Shown here piece by piece: positions 8,864 to 17,222 of a DNA stretch of 64,000 nt. The notes beneath the pieces are model-generated. The model worked only from the letters and a program-made list of their open reading frames with translations, made no database searches and was not told the origin of the DNA. The translations under genes were made by a program, and so were the position numbers. Every line of letters starts with the position of its first letter. The first letter of the stretch is position 1. The DNA is from Micromonospora_G sp044458865 (lineage in GTDB: Bacteria; Actinomycetota; Actinomycetes; Mycobacteriales; Micromonosporaceae): assembly GCF_044458865.1 (NCBI RefSeq), contig NZ_JBITIH010000009.1, positions 62,001 to 126,000 of the forward strand. The letters are read 5' to 3'.

Positions 8864-9484
8864 GTGCGTACGACGAATCCCCTGCGCTTTGTACTCGCCT
8901 CCGCCAGTCCGGCCCGGCGCAAAAGCCTGCTGGCCGCCGGTATCCAGCCGGAGGTGCTGGTCAGCGGTGTCGACGAGTCGACCGCGAACGCCGAACGGGC
9001 CGAAACACTCTGCCTCGACCTGGCGCGGCTGAAGGCGGAGGCGGTCACCGAGCGGATCCGGGCGACCAGCGGGCCGGGGACGCTGGTGCTCGGCTGCGAC
9101 TCGGTACTGGCGTTCGACGGGGAGATCCTGGGCAAGCCGGTCGACGCCAACGACGCTACCCGGCGGTGGAAGCAGATGCGCGGTCGCTCGGGGGTGCTGC
9201 ACAGCGGTCACTGCCTGATCGACGTCGCCGCGGACCGTCGGGCCGAGGCGGTTGCCTCGACCACGGTGCACTTCGCTGACATCAGCGACGAGGAGATCGC
9301 CGCGTACGTGGCGACCGGGGAGCCGTTGCAGGTGGCGGGCGCCTTCACGATCGACGGTCTCGGAGGTCCCTTCGTCGAGCGGGTGGAGGGCGATCCGGGC
9401 ACGGTGGTCGGGCTCTCCCTGCCGCTGTTCCGCAACCTCCTCGCCGAGTTGGATGTGCGGATCACCGACCTGTGGCAGGGCTGA
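8864..9484 (+). CDS. maf: Maf-family nucleoside triphosphate pyrophosphatase
   Basis: 206 aa from the GTG at 8864 (VRTTNPLRFVLASASPARR). The ASASPARRKSLL motif near residue 12 is the Maf signature for the nucleotide-binding loop, and LGCDSVLAFDGEILGKP is the conserved central motif. Maf proteins hydrolyse non-canonical or modified nucleoside triphosphates and influence septum formation when overproduced. In related genomes maf lies right after accE; here the mycosin module is in between. A longer version starting at 8783 would overlap the mycosin gene and is unlikely. Confidence 0.9.
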   Translation: MRTTNPLRFVLASASPARRKSLLAAGIQPEVLVSGVDESTANAERAETLCLDLARLKAEAVTERIRATSGPGTLVLGCDSVLAFDGEILGKPVDANDATRRWKQMRGRSGVLHSGHCLIDVAADRRAEAVASTTVHFADISDEEIAAYVATGEPLQVAGAFTIDGLGGPFVERVEGDPGTVVGLSLPLFRNLLAELDVRITDLWQG

Positions 9485-9521
9485 CCAGGTCCGGTTGAAC
9501 CGCTGCCGGTCCAGACTGGTC

Positions 9522-9527
9522 TAGCGT
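9522..9527 (+). promoter_or_regulatory. Possible -10 element (TAGCGT) before the O-methyltransferase
   Basis: TAGCGT ends six bases before ATG 9534. The CAGGGC in between could also be a weak ribosome-binding site, so leaderless initiation is only one reading. Confidence 0.35.
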
Positions 9528-9533
9528 CAGGGC

Positions 9534-10187
9534 ATGACCACCAAGTCGGTGCCGCTGACCGAGGAACTGCACTCGTACCTTGTCGCGCATGGTTCCCCGC
9601 CGGACGACATCGCCCGTGAGTTGATCGACGAGACGGTCGACGCGTTGCCCAACGACGCCCAGATGCAGGTGGCGCCGGAGCAGGCGGCACTGCTCACCTT
9701 CCTCACCCAGCTCGTGAACGCGCGACAGGCGGTGGAGGTCGGCACCTTCACCGGCATGTCGTCGCTGGCGATCGCCCGCGGTCTGCCCGCCGACGGCCGG
9801 CTGACCTGCTTCGACATCTCCTCGGAGTTCACGTCGGTGGCGCGACGCTACTGGGCTCGGGCGGGGGTCGACGACCGGATCGAGCTGCGCATCGGGCCGG
9901 CGGCCGAGGGGCTGCGGTCATTGCCGACCGAGCCGTACCTGGACCTGGCGTTCATCGACGCGGACAAGGTCAGCTACCCGATCTACTGGGACGAGTTGGT
10001 GCCCCGGATGCGACCGGGCGGGCTGATCGTGGTGGACAACGTCCTGCGTGGTGGCCGGGTGCTCGCCCCACAGAACGAGGCCGACCGGGCGATCGTGGCG
10101 TTCAACGCGGACGTACGGGCCGACGTCCGGGTGGACGTGGTGATGCTGCCGATCGCCGATGGTCTGACCCTGGCGCGGCGCCGCTGA
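9534..10187 (+). CDS. SAM-dependent O-methyltransferase (family 3, CCoAOMT-like)
   Basis: 217 aa. AVEVGTFTGMSSLAIARGLP (about residues 65-84) is motif I of class I SAM methyltransferases. FIDADKVSYPIYW and GGLIVVDNVLRGG match the metal-binding and core motifs of catechol-type O-methyltransferases. Substrate unknown. It lies between maf and the convergent ABC exporter; the 3' end is followed by a palindromic repeat that probably separates the two transcripts. Confidence 0.87.
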   Translation: MTTKSVPLTEELHSYLVAHGSPPDDIARELIDETVDALPNDAQMQVAPEQAALLTFLTQLVNARQAVEVGTFTGMSSLAIARGLPADGRLTCFDISSEFTSVARRYWARAGVDDRIELRIGPAAEGLRSLPTEPYLDLAFIDADKVSYPIYWDELVPRMRPGGLIVVDNVLRGGRVLAPQNEADRAIVAFNADVRADVRVDVVMLPIADGLTLARRR

Positions 10188-10225
10188 CTCTCCCTGCCCA
10201 CCGGCGACCGCACCGGTCGAGCGGC

Positions 10226-10280
10226 GTTAACAAGGGGCCCTTCCTATACAGAAAGCGATAACAAGGGCCCCTTCCTTAAC
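10226..10280 (-). repeat. Micromonosporaceae-type palindromic repeat, copy 1
   Basis: A 55-bp near-palindrome with two GGAAGGGCCCCTT-type arms around a GAAAGC centre. The arm with TTATCG faces the ABC permease gene, whose stop codon lies two bases away. It sits between two convergent genes, so it is likely a bidirectional transcription terminator. Confidence 0.85.
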
Positions 10281-10282
10281 GC

Positions 10283-11038
10283 TTATCGCACGCTGCGGGC
10301 GAATTCGCGGGCGGCCCAGGTGACGGCGGCCGCGGTCAGTACGGCGACGATGCTCAGGCCCTGCCACACCCGGTCGTTGCCGAGGTCGCCCGCGAAGAGC
10401 GCACGGGTGCCCTCGACGGCCCAGGAGAACGGGTTCCAGTCGGCCACGCCCTGGAGCCAGCCGGGGGCGAAGGTGAGCGGCAGCAGGATGCCGGAGAGCA
10501 GCAGCACCGGTTGGGCGATGGTGTTCATCAGGGGGGCGAGGGCGTCCTCGCTCTTGACCATGAGCGCGATCCCGTACGAGACGGCTGAGGTCATCAGTGC
10601 GATGAGGGCGAGCATCAGGTACGCCAGCAGCAGGTCGCCGATGAAGACGGTGAGCCCGAACAGCAGCGCGAGCAGGGTGATGATGATGGCTTGGACGATC
10701 AGCGACACGACGTCGCGCAGTGAGCGGCCGAGCAGCAGCGCGAGCCGGCTGATCGGGGTGACCCGGGAGCGTTCGATGACCCCGGCGCGGAGTTCGGCGA
10801 TGAGTCCGAAGCCCTGGAACAGGCCGCCGAAGATGGCGAGCAGCACGAGCAGGCCGGGTACGAAGATGCGGTAGGCGTCGGCCTGCGTGGGCGCGTTGAG
10901 TGCGGGCTTGAGCAGGGGGGCGAAGAGCAGCAGGTACATCACCGGCTGGAAGACGCCGACGAAGACCCAGATGGGTTGCCGTACGAGGAGCAGCATCTGC
11001 CGCTCGAAGATCAGCCAGGTGTCCCGGGCGAATTTCAT
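10283..11038 (-). CDS. ABC-2 type exporter permease
   Basis: 251 aa from ATG 11038, which has AGGAG seven bases upstream. It begins MKFARDTWLIFERQML, then has six hydrophobic segments, with the ABC-2 family motif region ELRAGVIERSRVTPISRLALLLGRSL in the middle. It is the membrane partner of the upstream DrrA-like ATPase (26-base gap, same strand). Such pairs export drugs or lipids; the substrate here is unknown. Confidence 0.88.
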   Translation of the reverse strand: MKFARDTWLIFERQMLLLVRQPIWVFVGVFQPVMYLLLFAPLLKPALNAPTQADAYRIFVPGLLVLLAIFGGLFQGFGLIAELRAGVIERSRVTPISRLALLLGRSLRDVVSLIVQAIIITLLALLFGLTVFIGDLLLAYLMLALIALMTSAVSYGIALMVKSEDALAPLMNTIAQPVLLLSGILLPLTFAPGWLQGVADWNPFSWAVEGTRALFAGDLGNDRVWQGLSIVAVLTAAAVTWAAREFARSVR

Positions 11039-11064
11039 CACAGTCTCCTGTAGCGGGGGCGGGC

Positions 11065-12024
11065 TCAGGACTCGCGCAGCGAGCGGCCGGTCTTGGTGAG
11101 GAACACGTCGTCGAGGCTGGGCCGGTGCAGTTCGATGGCGCGCAGCGGAATGCCGGCGGTGTCGAGCGCGCGCAGGATCTGCGGGATGGCGGTGGCGCCG
11201 TCGTCGACGTGGAGCCGCAGCCCGCCCTCGTCGAGGGTTTCGAGCTTGAGTACGAAGGACTGGGTGTCCAGCACCTCGGCGGCCTTCGGGGTGACGCCCG
11301 GGTCGATGCCGACCTGCACGACCTCGCCGGAGATTTCGCGCTTGAGTTCGGCTGGCGTGCCCTCGGCGACGATCTCGCCGTGGTCCATGATGGCGATCCG
11401 GTCGCAGAGCGCGTCGGCCTCGTCGAGGTAGTGCGTGGTAATGAAGACGGTCATGCCGTCGGCGCGGAGCCGTCGGATCTCGTCCCACATGTGGGCGCGG
11501 CTCTGCGGGTCGAGACCGGTCGTCGGCTCGTCCAGGAAGACGATCTTTGGCTCGTGGATGATGCCGAGTGCGATGTCGACCCGGCGTCGTTGGCCGCCGG
11601 AGTAGGTCTTGCACTTGCGGTCGGCGTACTCGGTGAGTTCGAACGCGGCCAGGGCGTCGACCGCGCGCCGCTGGGCCTCGGCCCTGCTGATGCCGTACAT
11701 CCGGGCTTGGAGGACGAGTTCCTCGCGGGCGGTCGACTCGTCCCAGGTGCTGCCGCCCTGGGCGACGTAGCCGATTCGGCGGCGCACCTCGCCGGGGTTG
11801 GCGCGCAGGTCGGCGCCGGCCACGATCGCTTCGCCCCCGTCCGGTTCGATGAGCGTGGCGAGCATGCGCAGGGTGGTGGTCTTGCCGGCACCGTTCGGGC
11901 CGAGGAAGCCGAAGATCTCCCCCTCGCGCACCATCAGGTCGACGCCGCGCACGGCGTCGACCGTCTTGGTCTGTCGACCCTGCCGAGAGCGGAACGACTT
12001 CCGCAGCCCTCTGGTCTCGATCAT
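11065..12024 (-). CDS. DrrA-like ABC transporter ATP-binding protein
   Basis: 319 aa from ATG 12024 with AGGAG upstream (CCAGGAGCAGAAA). Walker A GPNGAGKTTT (about residue 40), signature YSGGQRRRVDIA, Walker B IVFLDEPTTGLDP and the His switch FITTHYLDEAD are all present. The C-terminal ~80 residues match the daunorubicin-resistance ATPase tail. It probably powers the permease next to it. A PadR regulator lies immediately upstream, and a PadR-type palindrome lies in front of this gene, so the exporter is probably PadR-repressed. Confidence 0.92.
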   Translation of the reverse strand: MIETRGLRKSFRSRQGRQTKTVDAVRGVDLMVREGEIFGFLGPNGAGKTTTLRMLATLIEPDGGEAIVAGADLRANPGEVRRRIGYVAQGGSTWDESTAREELVLQARMYGISRAEAQRRAVDALAAFELTEYADRKCKTYSGGQRRRVDIALGIIHEPKIVFLDEPTTGLDPQSRAHMWDEIRRLRADGMTVFITTHYLDEADALCDRIAIMDHGEIVAEGTPAELKREISGEVVQVGIDPGVTPKAAEVLDTQSFVLKLETLDEGGLRLHVDDGATAIPQILRALDTAGIPLRAIELHRPSLDDVFLTKTGRSLRES

Positions 12025-12137
12025 TTTCTGCTCCTGGTTGGTCGGGTCGGCGCGACCGCCGACCGCACTCCCCCGGGGACCAACGCCGCAGGCGCCCACC
12101 CCAACACGAGGCCGAGGCTAACGCGATATAACTTTTC

Positions 12138-12157
12138 TAGTCAAGGTTGATTATTAC
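12138..12157. promoter_or_regulatory. Putative PadR operator upstream of the ABC exporter
   Basis: The 20-mer TAGTCAAGGTTGATTATTAC matches the site at 12817-12836 at 17 of 20 positions and has the dyad TAnTCAAnnTTGAnTA. It overlaps the last codons of padR and a TTGACT that could be the exporter -35 box. Confidence 0.55.
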
Positions 12158-12807
12158 TCGTTCTCGGGGACCTCCCGGTCACCGCCGTCCACCCCGGCCA
12201 GCCTCTCGGTCTGCGCCCGCATCGCCTCCCAGCCTGGCGCCTCGGTCAGCTCATCAGGGAGATACGACACACCGGACTCGATCCGCTCCGCGATCCGTTC
12301 ACACCAGCCGGCCTCGGCCTCCGCGCGGGCGATCCAGAGTTCGAACATCCAGCCCACGTGCACCGGCTTGGACTTACGCACCCAGTCCGAGTCGAGCGAC
12401 GCCCGCATCGACTCGTGGGCCGCCCGCAGCAACTGCGCCCGGTTGCGCAGCGCCGCCGTGGCCTCTTCCCGGGGCAGCGCCGGCAGGAACGAGAAGGCCG
12501 CCGCGAACGGGTCGACCGGCGTACGCAGGCGCCACCACATGTCCCGCAGCAGCGTCTCGAACTCGTCCTCCCCCTTCTCGGTGACCGCGTACGTCGTCCG
12601 AGCGGGACGCGCGCCGACCTGCTCGGTCGCCACCTCGCGCAGCAGCCCCTCCTCGGTCAGCTTGCGTAGCGCGTGGTAGATCGAACCTGGCTGGACATTG
12701 GCCCACTCGTCCGCACTCCAGCTCAGCAGCTCACGTCGCACGTCGTAACCGTGCACAGGCTGCATCCAGCGGACCAGACCAAGGATCATCATTCGGGTGC
12801 TTGACAC
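12154..12807 (-). CDS. PadR-family transcriptional regulator
   Basis: 217 aa from the GTG at 12807 (VSSTRMMILGLV); an ATG at 12792 is an alternative. The winged helix covers about residues 5-85 with QPVHGYDVRREL, GSIYHALRKLTEEGL and TTYAVTEKGEDEF, all PadR hallmarks. The helical C-terminal domain is the longer (Vir-like) type that usually forms the dimer. It lies just upstream of the ABC exporter on the same strand. Two related palindromes, one before each gene, suggest it represses both itself and the exporter. Confidence 0.88.
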   Translation of the reverse strand: MSSTRMMILGLVRWMQPVHGYDVRRELLSWSADEWANVQPGSIYHALRKLTEEGLLREVATEQVGARPARTTYAVTEKGEDEFETLLRDMWWRLRTPVDPFAAAFSFLPALPREEATAALRNRAQLLRAAHESMRASLDSDWVRKSKPVHVGWMFELWIARAEAEAGWCERIAERIESGVSYLPDELTEAPGWEAMRAQTERLAGVDGGDREVPENE

Positions 12808-12816
12808 CCGACAAGC

Positions 12817-12836
12817 GTAATAAACAAATTTGACTA
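12817..12836. promoter_or_regulatory. Putative PadR operator upstream of padR
   Basis: On the minus strand this reads TAGTCAAATTTGTTTATTAC, with dyad TAnnCAAnnTTGnnTA. It lies ten bases before the GTG of padR and is a near copy of 12138-12157. Confidence 0.55.
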
Positions 12837-12972
12837 AGCCGGAACGACCGCGCTTCGAAGGGCCGGGAACCGGGTGCCGCAGGACACAGGACGGCCCGGA
12901 GAACTTGATCAAAGTGCCCGATAAACTCCCCGCAGTGCCCACCAGCAGGGGTGGGCGCGAGAACGACGGACC

Positions 12973-13041
12973 ATGGACAACGAGGACAGGGGCCGGCCGG
13001 TGACGCGCGGCCCGTCGGACATCGTCGTGGAACGCGGATAG
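12973..13041 (+). CDS. Possible 22-codon upstream ORF before accA
   Basis: An ATG...TAG frame (MDNEDRGRPVTRGPSDIVVE...) ends 16 bases before the carboxylase GTG. No ribosome-binding site is visible and no biased residue run suggests attenuation. It may be untranslated leader. Confidence 0.2.
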   Translation: MDNEDRGRPVTRGPSDIVVERG

Positions 13042-13057
13042 CCAGGAGAGGACGAGC

Positions 13058-14824
13058 GTGCGCAAGGTACTCATCGCCAACCGGGGCGAGATCGCCGTCC
13101 GGGTCGTCCGCGCCTGCCAGGACGCCGGTCTGGGCAGTGTCGCGGTGTACGCCGACTCCGACCGGGACGCCCTGCACGCCACCCTCGCGGACGAGGCGTA
13201 CGCCCTCGGCGGCGACACGGCCGGCGAGACGTACCTCCGGATCGACAAGCTGCTGGACGTGGCGCAGCGCTCCGGCGCCGACGCCGTACACCCGGGTTAC
13301 GGGTTCCTCTCGGAGAACGCGGACTTCGCCGCCGCCGTCATCGACGCCGGCCTGACCTGGATCGGGCCGACTCCGCAGGCGATCCGCGACCTCGGTGACA
13401 AGGTCACCGCCCGGCACATCGCCCAGCGGGCCGGCGCTCCCCTGGTGCCCGGCACCCCGGACCCGGTCGGCGGCCCGGACGAGGTGATCGCCTTTGCCGT
13501 CGACCACGGCCTGCCGGTAGCGATCAAGGCGGCGTTCGGCGGCGGCGGACGTGGGCTCAAGGTGGCCCGGACCATGGAGGAGATCCCGGCGCTCTTCGAG
13601 TCGGCGACCCGGGAGGCGATCGCCGCCTTCGGCCGTGGCGAGTGCTTCGTCGAGCGCTACCTGGACCGCCCCCGGCACGTGGAGGCCCAGATCCTCGCCG
13701 ACCAGCACGGCAACGTGGTGGTGGTCGGCACCCGTGACTGCTCCTTGCAGCGTCGGCACCAGAAGCTGGTCGAGGAGGCGCCGGCGCCGTTCCTCACCGA
13801 CGCCCAGCGCGACGAGATCCACTCCAGCGCCAAGGCGATCTGCCGGGAGGCCGGCTACCACGGCGCCGGCACGGTGGAATACCTCGTCGGCGTCGACGGC
13901 ACCATCTCCTTCCTGGAGGTCAACACCCGGCTCCAGGTGGAACACCCGGTGACCGAGGAGACCGCCGGCATCGACCTGGTCCGCGAACAGTTCCGGATCG
14001 CGTCCGGCGAGAAGCTGCGACTGTCCCAGGATCCGACGCCGCGCGGGCACTCGATCGAGTTCCGGATCAACGGCGAGGACCCCGGCCGGAACTTCCTCCC
14101 CGCACCCGGCACGGTGACCGCGCTGCGGCTCCCGACCGGTCCCGGCGTACGCGTCGACACCGGCATCTCGGGCGGTGACGTGATCGGCGGCAACTTCGAC
14201 TCGTTGCTGGCCAAGGTGATCATCACTGGCGAGACCCGGACCGAGGCGCTGGAACGGGCCCGCCGGGCGCTGGACGAGATGACCGTCGAGGGGATGGCGA
14301 CCGCGCTGCCGTTCCACCGGCTGGTCGTCCGCGACCCGGCCTTCACGGCCGAGCCGTTCGCCGTACACACCCGGTGGATCGAGACCGAGTTCGACAACAC
14401 CGTACCGGCGTTCACCGCCACCGCCCCGGCCGCCGAGGCCGCCGGGCCTCGCGAGACCGTCGTGGTCGAGGTGGGTGGCAAGCGGCTAGAGGTCAGCCTT
14501 CCCGCCGGCTTCGGCGGCGGTACGGGCGCCAGCCCGGTCCCCGGCCCGGCCGCCCGTCGGGGCGCCGGCCGTGGTGCCGCGGCCCGGGGCGGTGCCGGTG
14601 CCGGTGCCAGTGGTGACGCGTTGACGTCGCCGATGCAGGGCACCATCGTCAAGATCGCGGTGGCCGACGGTGACACCGTCGCCGAGGGCGACCTGGTGGT
14701 GGTCCTGGAGGCGATGAAGATGGAGCAGCCGCTGTACGCCCACAAAGCCGGCGTGATCAAGGGCCTCACCGCCGAGCCCGGCGCGGTCATCAGCGCCGGT
14801 GCCGCCGTCTGCACCATCGCCTGA
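13058..14824 (+). CDS. accA: Acetyl/propionyl-CoA carboxylase alpha subunit (biotin carboxylase + biotin carrier)
   Basis: 588 aa from a GTG with AGGAGAGG upstream. The biotin carboxylase domain starts MRKVLIANRGEIAVR and holds the ATP-grasp glycine loop FGGGGRGLKV. HYPG-type VHPGYGFLSEN and EVNTRLQVEHPVTEE follow. After a Gly/Ala-rich linker (about residues 480-515), the C-terminal biotinyl domain carries VLEAMKMEQP, whose Lys is biotinylated. The enzyme makes carboxybiotin for malonyl- or methylmalonyl-CoA synthesis and needs the beta and epsilon subunits. Only epsilon (5549) is in this window. A strong hairpin terminator follows. Confidence 0.96.
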   Translation: MRKVLIANRGEIAVRVVRACQDAGLGSVAVYADSDRDALHATLADEAYALGGDTAGETYLRIDKLLDVAQRSGADAVHPGYGFLSENADFAAAVIDAGLTWIGPTPQAIRDLGDKVTARHIAQRAGAPLVPGTPDPVGGPDEVIAFAVDHGLPVAIKAAFGGGGRGLKVARTMEEIPALFESATREAIAAFGRGECFVERYLDRPRHVEAQILADQHGNVVVVGTRDCSLQRRHQKLVEEAPAPFLTDAQRDEIHSSAKAICREAGYHGAGTVEYLVGVDGTISFLEVNTRLQVEHPVTEETAGIDLVREQFRIASGEKLRLSQDPTPRGHSIEFRINGEDPGRNFLPAPGTVTALRLPTGPGVRVDTGISGGDVIGGNFDSLLAKVIITGETRTEALERARRALDEMTVEGMATALPFHRLVVRDPAFTAEPFAVHTRWIETEFDNTVPAFTATAPAAEAAGPRETVVVEVGGKRLEVSLPAGFGGGTGASPVPGPAARRGAGRGAAARGGAGAGASGDALTSPMQGTIVKIAVADGDTVAEGDLVVVLEAMKMEQPLYAHKAGVIKGLTAEPGAVISAGAAVCTIA

Positions 14825-14882
14825 CGTCCTCCCGCACCTCCTCGTCCCGCTGATCACCTCCGCAGCAAAGGAAGATCCCGAC

Positions 14883-14908
14883 GGGACCCGCCGACCCTGG
14901 CGGGTCCC
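14883..14908 (+). terminator. Hairpin terminator after accA
   Basis: A perfect 10-bp stem (GGGACCCGCC / GGCGGGTCCC) with a six-base loop lies 59 bases after the accA stop. Confidence 0.75.
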
Positions 14909-14940
14909 GCTGACCAGGAGTGGCGGGTCGTCATCGCGGG

Positions 14941-14946
14941 CATGAT
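14941..14946 (+). promoter_or_regulatory. Possible -10 element (CATGAT) of a leaderless guaB1 mRNA
   Basis: CATGAT ends six bases before GTG 14953. No ribosome-binding site serves that start. AGGAG at 14916-14920 overlaps the alternative GTG at 14920 and cannot serve it either. Confidence 0.35.
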
Positions 14947-14952
14947 GATCGG

Positions 14953-16392
14953 GTGCGGTATCTCTCCGGCGCGGCGCCCGCGCACGACCTGACGTACAAC
15001 GACGTCTTCATGGCCCCGGTCAGGTCGGACCTGGCATCCCGGCTCGACGTCGACCTGGCGACCACCGACGGCACCGGCACCACGATCCCGATCGTGGTGT
15101 CGAACATGACCGCGGTGGCCGGTAGGCGGATGGCCGAGACGGTCGCTCGGCGCGGCGCGATCACCGTGCTACCGCAGGACATCCCGATCGACGTGGTGAC
15201 CGAGGTGGTCGGCTGGGTGAAGCAGCGGCACCTGGTGCACGACACCCCGATCACCCTCGGCCCGACCGACACCGTCGGCGACGCGATCCACCTGCTGCCC
15301 AAACGCTCACACGGCGGGCTGGTGGTGGTCGACGACGAGTTCCGGCCGCTCGGCGTGGTCACCGAGGCCGACACCGAGGGCGTGGACCGGTTCGCGCAGG
15401 TACGCCACGTGATGTCCACCGAACTGCACACGGTGCCGGCCGAGGCCGATCCGCGTACCGGCTTCGAACTGTTGTCCCGGGGACGACGCCGACTGGCACC
15501 GGTGGTCGACGTCGAGGGACGACTCGTCGGGGTGCTCACCCGACAGGGCGCACTGCGGGCCACCCTGTACCGCCCCGCACTGGACCCGAAGGGTCGCCTG
15601 CGGGTCGCCGCCGCGATCGGGATCAACGGCGACGTCGCCGGCAAGGCTGCGGCACTGCTCGACGCGGGCGTGGACACCCTGGTGGTCGACACCGCACACG
15701 GCCACCAGGAGCGGATGCTCTCGGCGTTGCGGGCGGTCCGGGCACTCGGCCCGCCGGTCCCGGTCGTCGCCGGGAACGTGGTCACCGCCGACGGCGTACG
15801 TGACCTGGTCGAGGCTGGCGCGGACATCATCAAGGTCGGCGTCGGCCCCGGCGCGATGTGCACCACCAGGATGATGACCGGGGTGGGCCGCCCCCAGTTC
15901 TCGGCCGTACTCGACTGTGCCCGCGCCGCCGCCGAACTCGGCCGGCACGTCTGGGCCGACGGCGGCGTACGTCACCCGCGCGACGTCGCCCTGGCACTCG
16001 CCGCGGGTGCGTCCAACGTCATGATCGGCACCTGGTTCGCCGGCACCTACGAATCCCCCGGTGACCTGTACGCCGACCCGGGTGGCCGACGGTACAAGGA
16101 AAGCTTCGGCATGGCGTCGGCGCGGGCGGTCAGCGCCCGTACCGCCGAGGACAGCCCTTTCGACCGGGCCCGGAAGGCCGTCTTCGAGGAGGGCATCTCC
16201 AGCGCGCGAATGTTCCTCGACCCGTCCCGCCCCGGCGTCGAGGACCTGATCGACGAGATCATCGCCGGGGTACGGAGCGCCTGCACGTACACCGGCGCGG
16301 CGAACCTGGCGGAGTTCGCCGCGAAGGCACTGATCGGCGTGCAGAGCACCGCCGGCTACACCGAGGGAATGCCACTCCCCACCAACTGGTGA
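14953..16392 (+). CDS. guaB1: GuaB1-type IMP dehydrogenase-related protein (probable GMP reductase)
   Basis: 479 aa. The start at GTG 14953 gives VRYLSGAAPAHDLTYNDVF, which aligns with the usual GuaB1 N-terminus. The barrel has NMTAVAGRRMAETVARRG, an inserted pair of CBS domains (about residues 95-205), VVDTAHGHQERML and the catalytic loop GVGPGAMCTTRMMTG with the active-site Cys. Actinobacterial GuaB1 proteins have been shown to act as GMP reductases (GMP to IMP) regulated through their CBS domains; that assignment is transferred here. The gene ends three bases before palindromic repeat copy 2. Confidence 0.9.
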   Translation: MRYLSGAAPAHDLTYNDVFMAPVRSDLASRLDVDLATTDGTGTTIPIVVSNMTAVAGRRMAETVARRGAITVLPQDIPIDVVTEVVGWVKQRHLVHDTPITLGPTDTVGDAIHLLPKRSHGGLVVVDDEFRPLGVVTEADTEGVDRFAQVRHVMSTELHTVPAEADPRTGFELLSRGRRRLAPVVDVEGRLVGVLTRQGALRATLYRPALDPKGRLRVAAAIGINGDVAGKAAALLDAGVDTLVVDTAHGHQERMLSALRAVRALGPPVPVVAGNVVTADGVRDLVEAGADIIKVGVGPGAMCTTRMMTGVGRPQFSAVLDCARAAAELGRHVWADGGVRHPRDVALALAAGASNVMIGTWFAGTYESPGDLYADPGGRRYKESFGMASARAVSARTAEDSPFDRARKAVFEEGISSARMFLDPSRPGVEDLIDEIIAGVRSACTYTGAANLAEFAAKALIGVQSTAGYTEGMPLPTNW

Positions 16393-16395
16393 GGG

Positions 16396-16449
16396 GTAAG
16401 GAAGGGCCCCCTGTTATCGCTTTCGGTAGAGGAAGGGCCCCTTGTTAAC
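16396..16449 (+). repeat. Palindromic repeat, copy 2
   Basis: About 54 bp, starting GTAAGGAAGGGCCCCC three bases after the guaB1 stop and ending GTTAAC. The TTATCG arm faces guaB1. It lies between convergent guaB1 and tetR. Confidence 0.85.
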
Positions 16450-16499
16450 GCCCGGACGCGGCGGTGACCGTCGGCGCGACGCGTACCCGGGGCGGTTGT

Positions 16500-17090
16500 T
16501 CAGCTCGTGTGGAACAGTCGGCCGATGATCACCCGGCTGGCCGAGGCCGGATCCTCACCGACGTCGGGGGGCAACGCGCCGCTGAGCCAGAGCGTGGCGA
16601 AGCCGTGCACGATCGACCAGGCGGCGAGTCCGGCGCGGCGGGCGTCCTGCCCCTCCCCGGGCGGCTCGGCGAGGGTGGCCACACCTGCCTGGAGCTCGTC
16701 GTTGGCACGGTTCTTCGCGGCGAGCAGCAGCGGGTCGTCCCGGCGGTACAGCTCAGGGCGGAACATCACCTCGAAGTGTGCCCGGTGCTGGAAGGCGAAC
16801 CGGACATAACCCACGCCGATCTCGAGCAGGCTGCCGGTCTCCTTCCGTACCCGGGCCAGATCGTCGGCGAGCAGGTGGAAGCCCTGGGTGGCGAGCACGG
16901 TGAGCAACCCGGCCTTGTCACCGAAGTGGTGGGTCGGCGCGGCGTGCGAAACCCCGGCGCGGCGGGCCAGATCGCGCAGGCTCAACGCGGTGGGCCCGGA
17001 CTCGCCGATGGCGTCGACCGCCGCCGCCAGCAACGCGCGTTGCAGGTCCCCATGGTGGTACGGCCGCCCCGCCGCAATCTCCTCGTTCAC
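16500..17090 (-). CDS. TetR-family regulator (TetR_C_33-like)
   Basis: 196 aa. The N-terminal HTH includes YHHGDLQRALLAAAVDAI, LSLRDLARRAGVSHAAPTHHF and GDKAGLLTVLATQGF. The C-terminal ligand domain has the hydrophobic helix pattern typical of the class (AWSIVHGFATLWLSGALP). Ligand unknown. A perfect inverted repeat (17102-17120) ends 12 bases upstream of the start codon, which suggests autoregulation. No obvious target operon is adjacent: the neighbours are a convergent guaB1 and an upstream tRNA synthetase. Confidence 0.88.
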   Translation of the reverse strand: MNEEIAAGRPYHHGDLQRALLAAAVDAIGESGPTALSLRDLARRAGVSHAAPTHHFGDKAGLLTVLATQGFHLLADDLARVRKETGSLLEIGVGYVRFAFQHRAHFEVMFRPELYRRDDPLLLAAKNRANDELQAGVATLAEPPGEGQDARRAGLAAWSIVHGFATLWLSGALPPDVGEDPASASRVIIGRLFHTS

Positions 17091-17101
17091 GCCACCACCC
17101 T

Positions 17102-17120
17102 ATCTTGTTGCTGACAAGAT
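17102..17120. promoter_or_regulatory. Putative TetR operator
   Basis: Perfect dyad ATCTTGT-TGCTG-ACAAGAT just upstream of the tetR start. Confidence 0.6.
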
Positions 17121-17168
17121 TGCCGCACCCAGCACACCACCCGGCACCCCGCACTGCCCCGCCGCGCC

Positions 17169-17222
17169 GTTAGGAGGGGCCCCTTCTACAACGGAAAACG
17201 ATAAGAAGGGGCCCTTCCTTAC
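17169..17222 (-). repeat. Palindromic repeat, copy 3
   Basis: 54 bp. On the minus strand its GTAAGG edge supplies the TAA stop codon of the threonyl-tRNA synthetase gene, so repeat and gene overlap by four bases. The TTATCG arm faces that gene, as in the other intergenic copies. Confidence 0.85.

Noticed and set aside
11039..11614. Long N-terminal extension of the ABC permease
   Set aside because: It overlaps the ATPase gene in another frame; ATG 11038 with AGGAG is a clear start.
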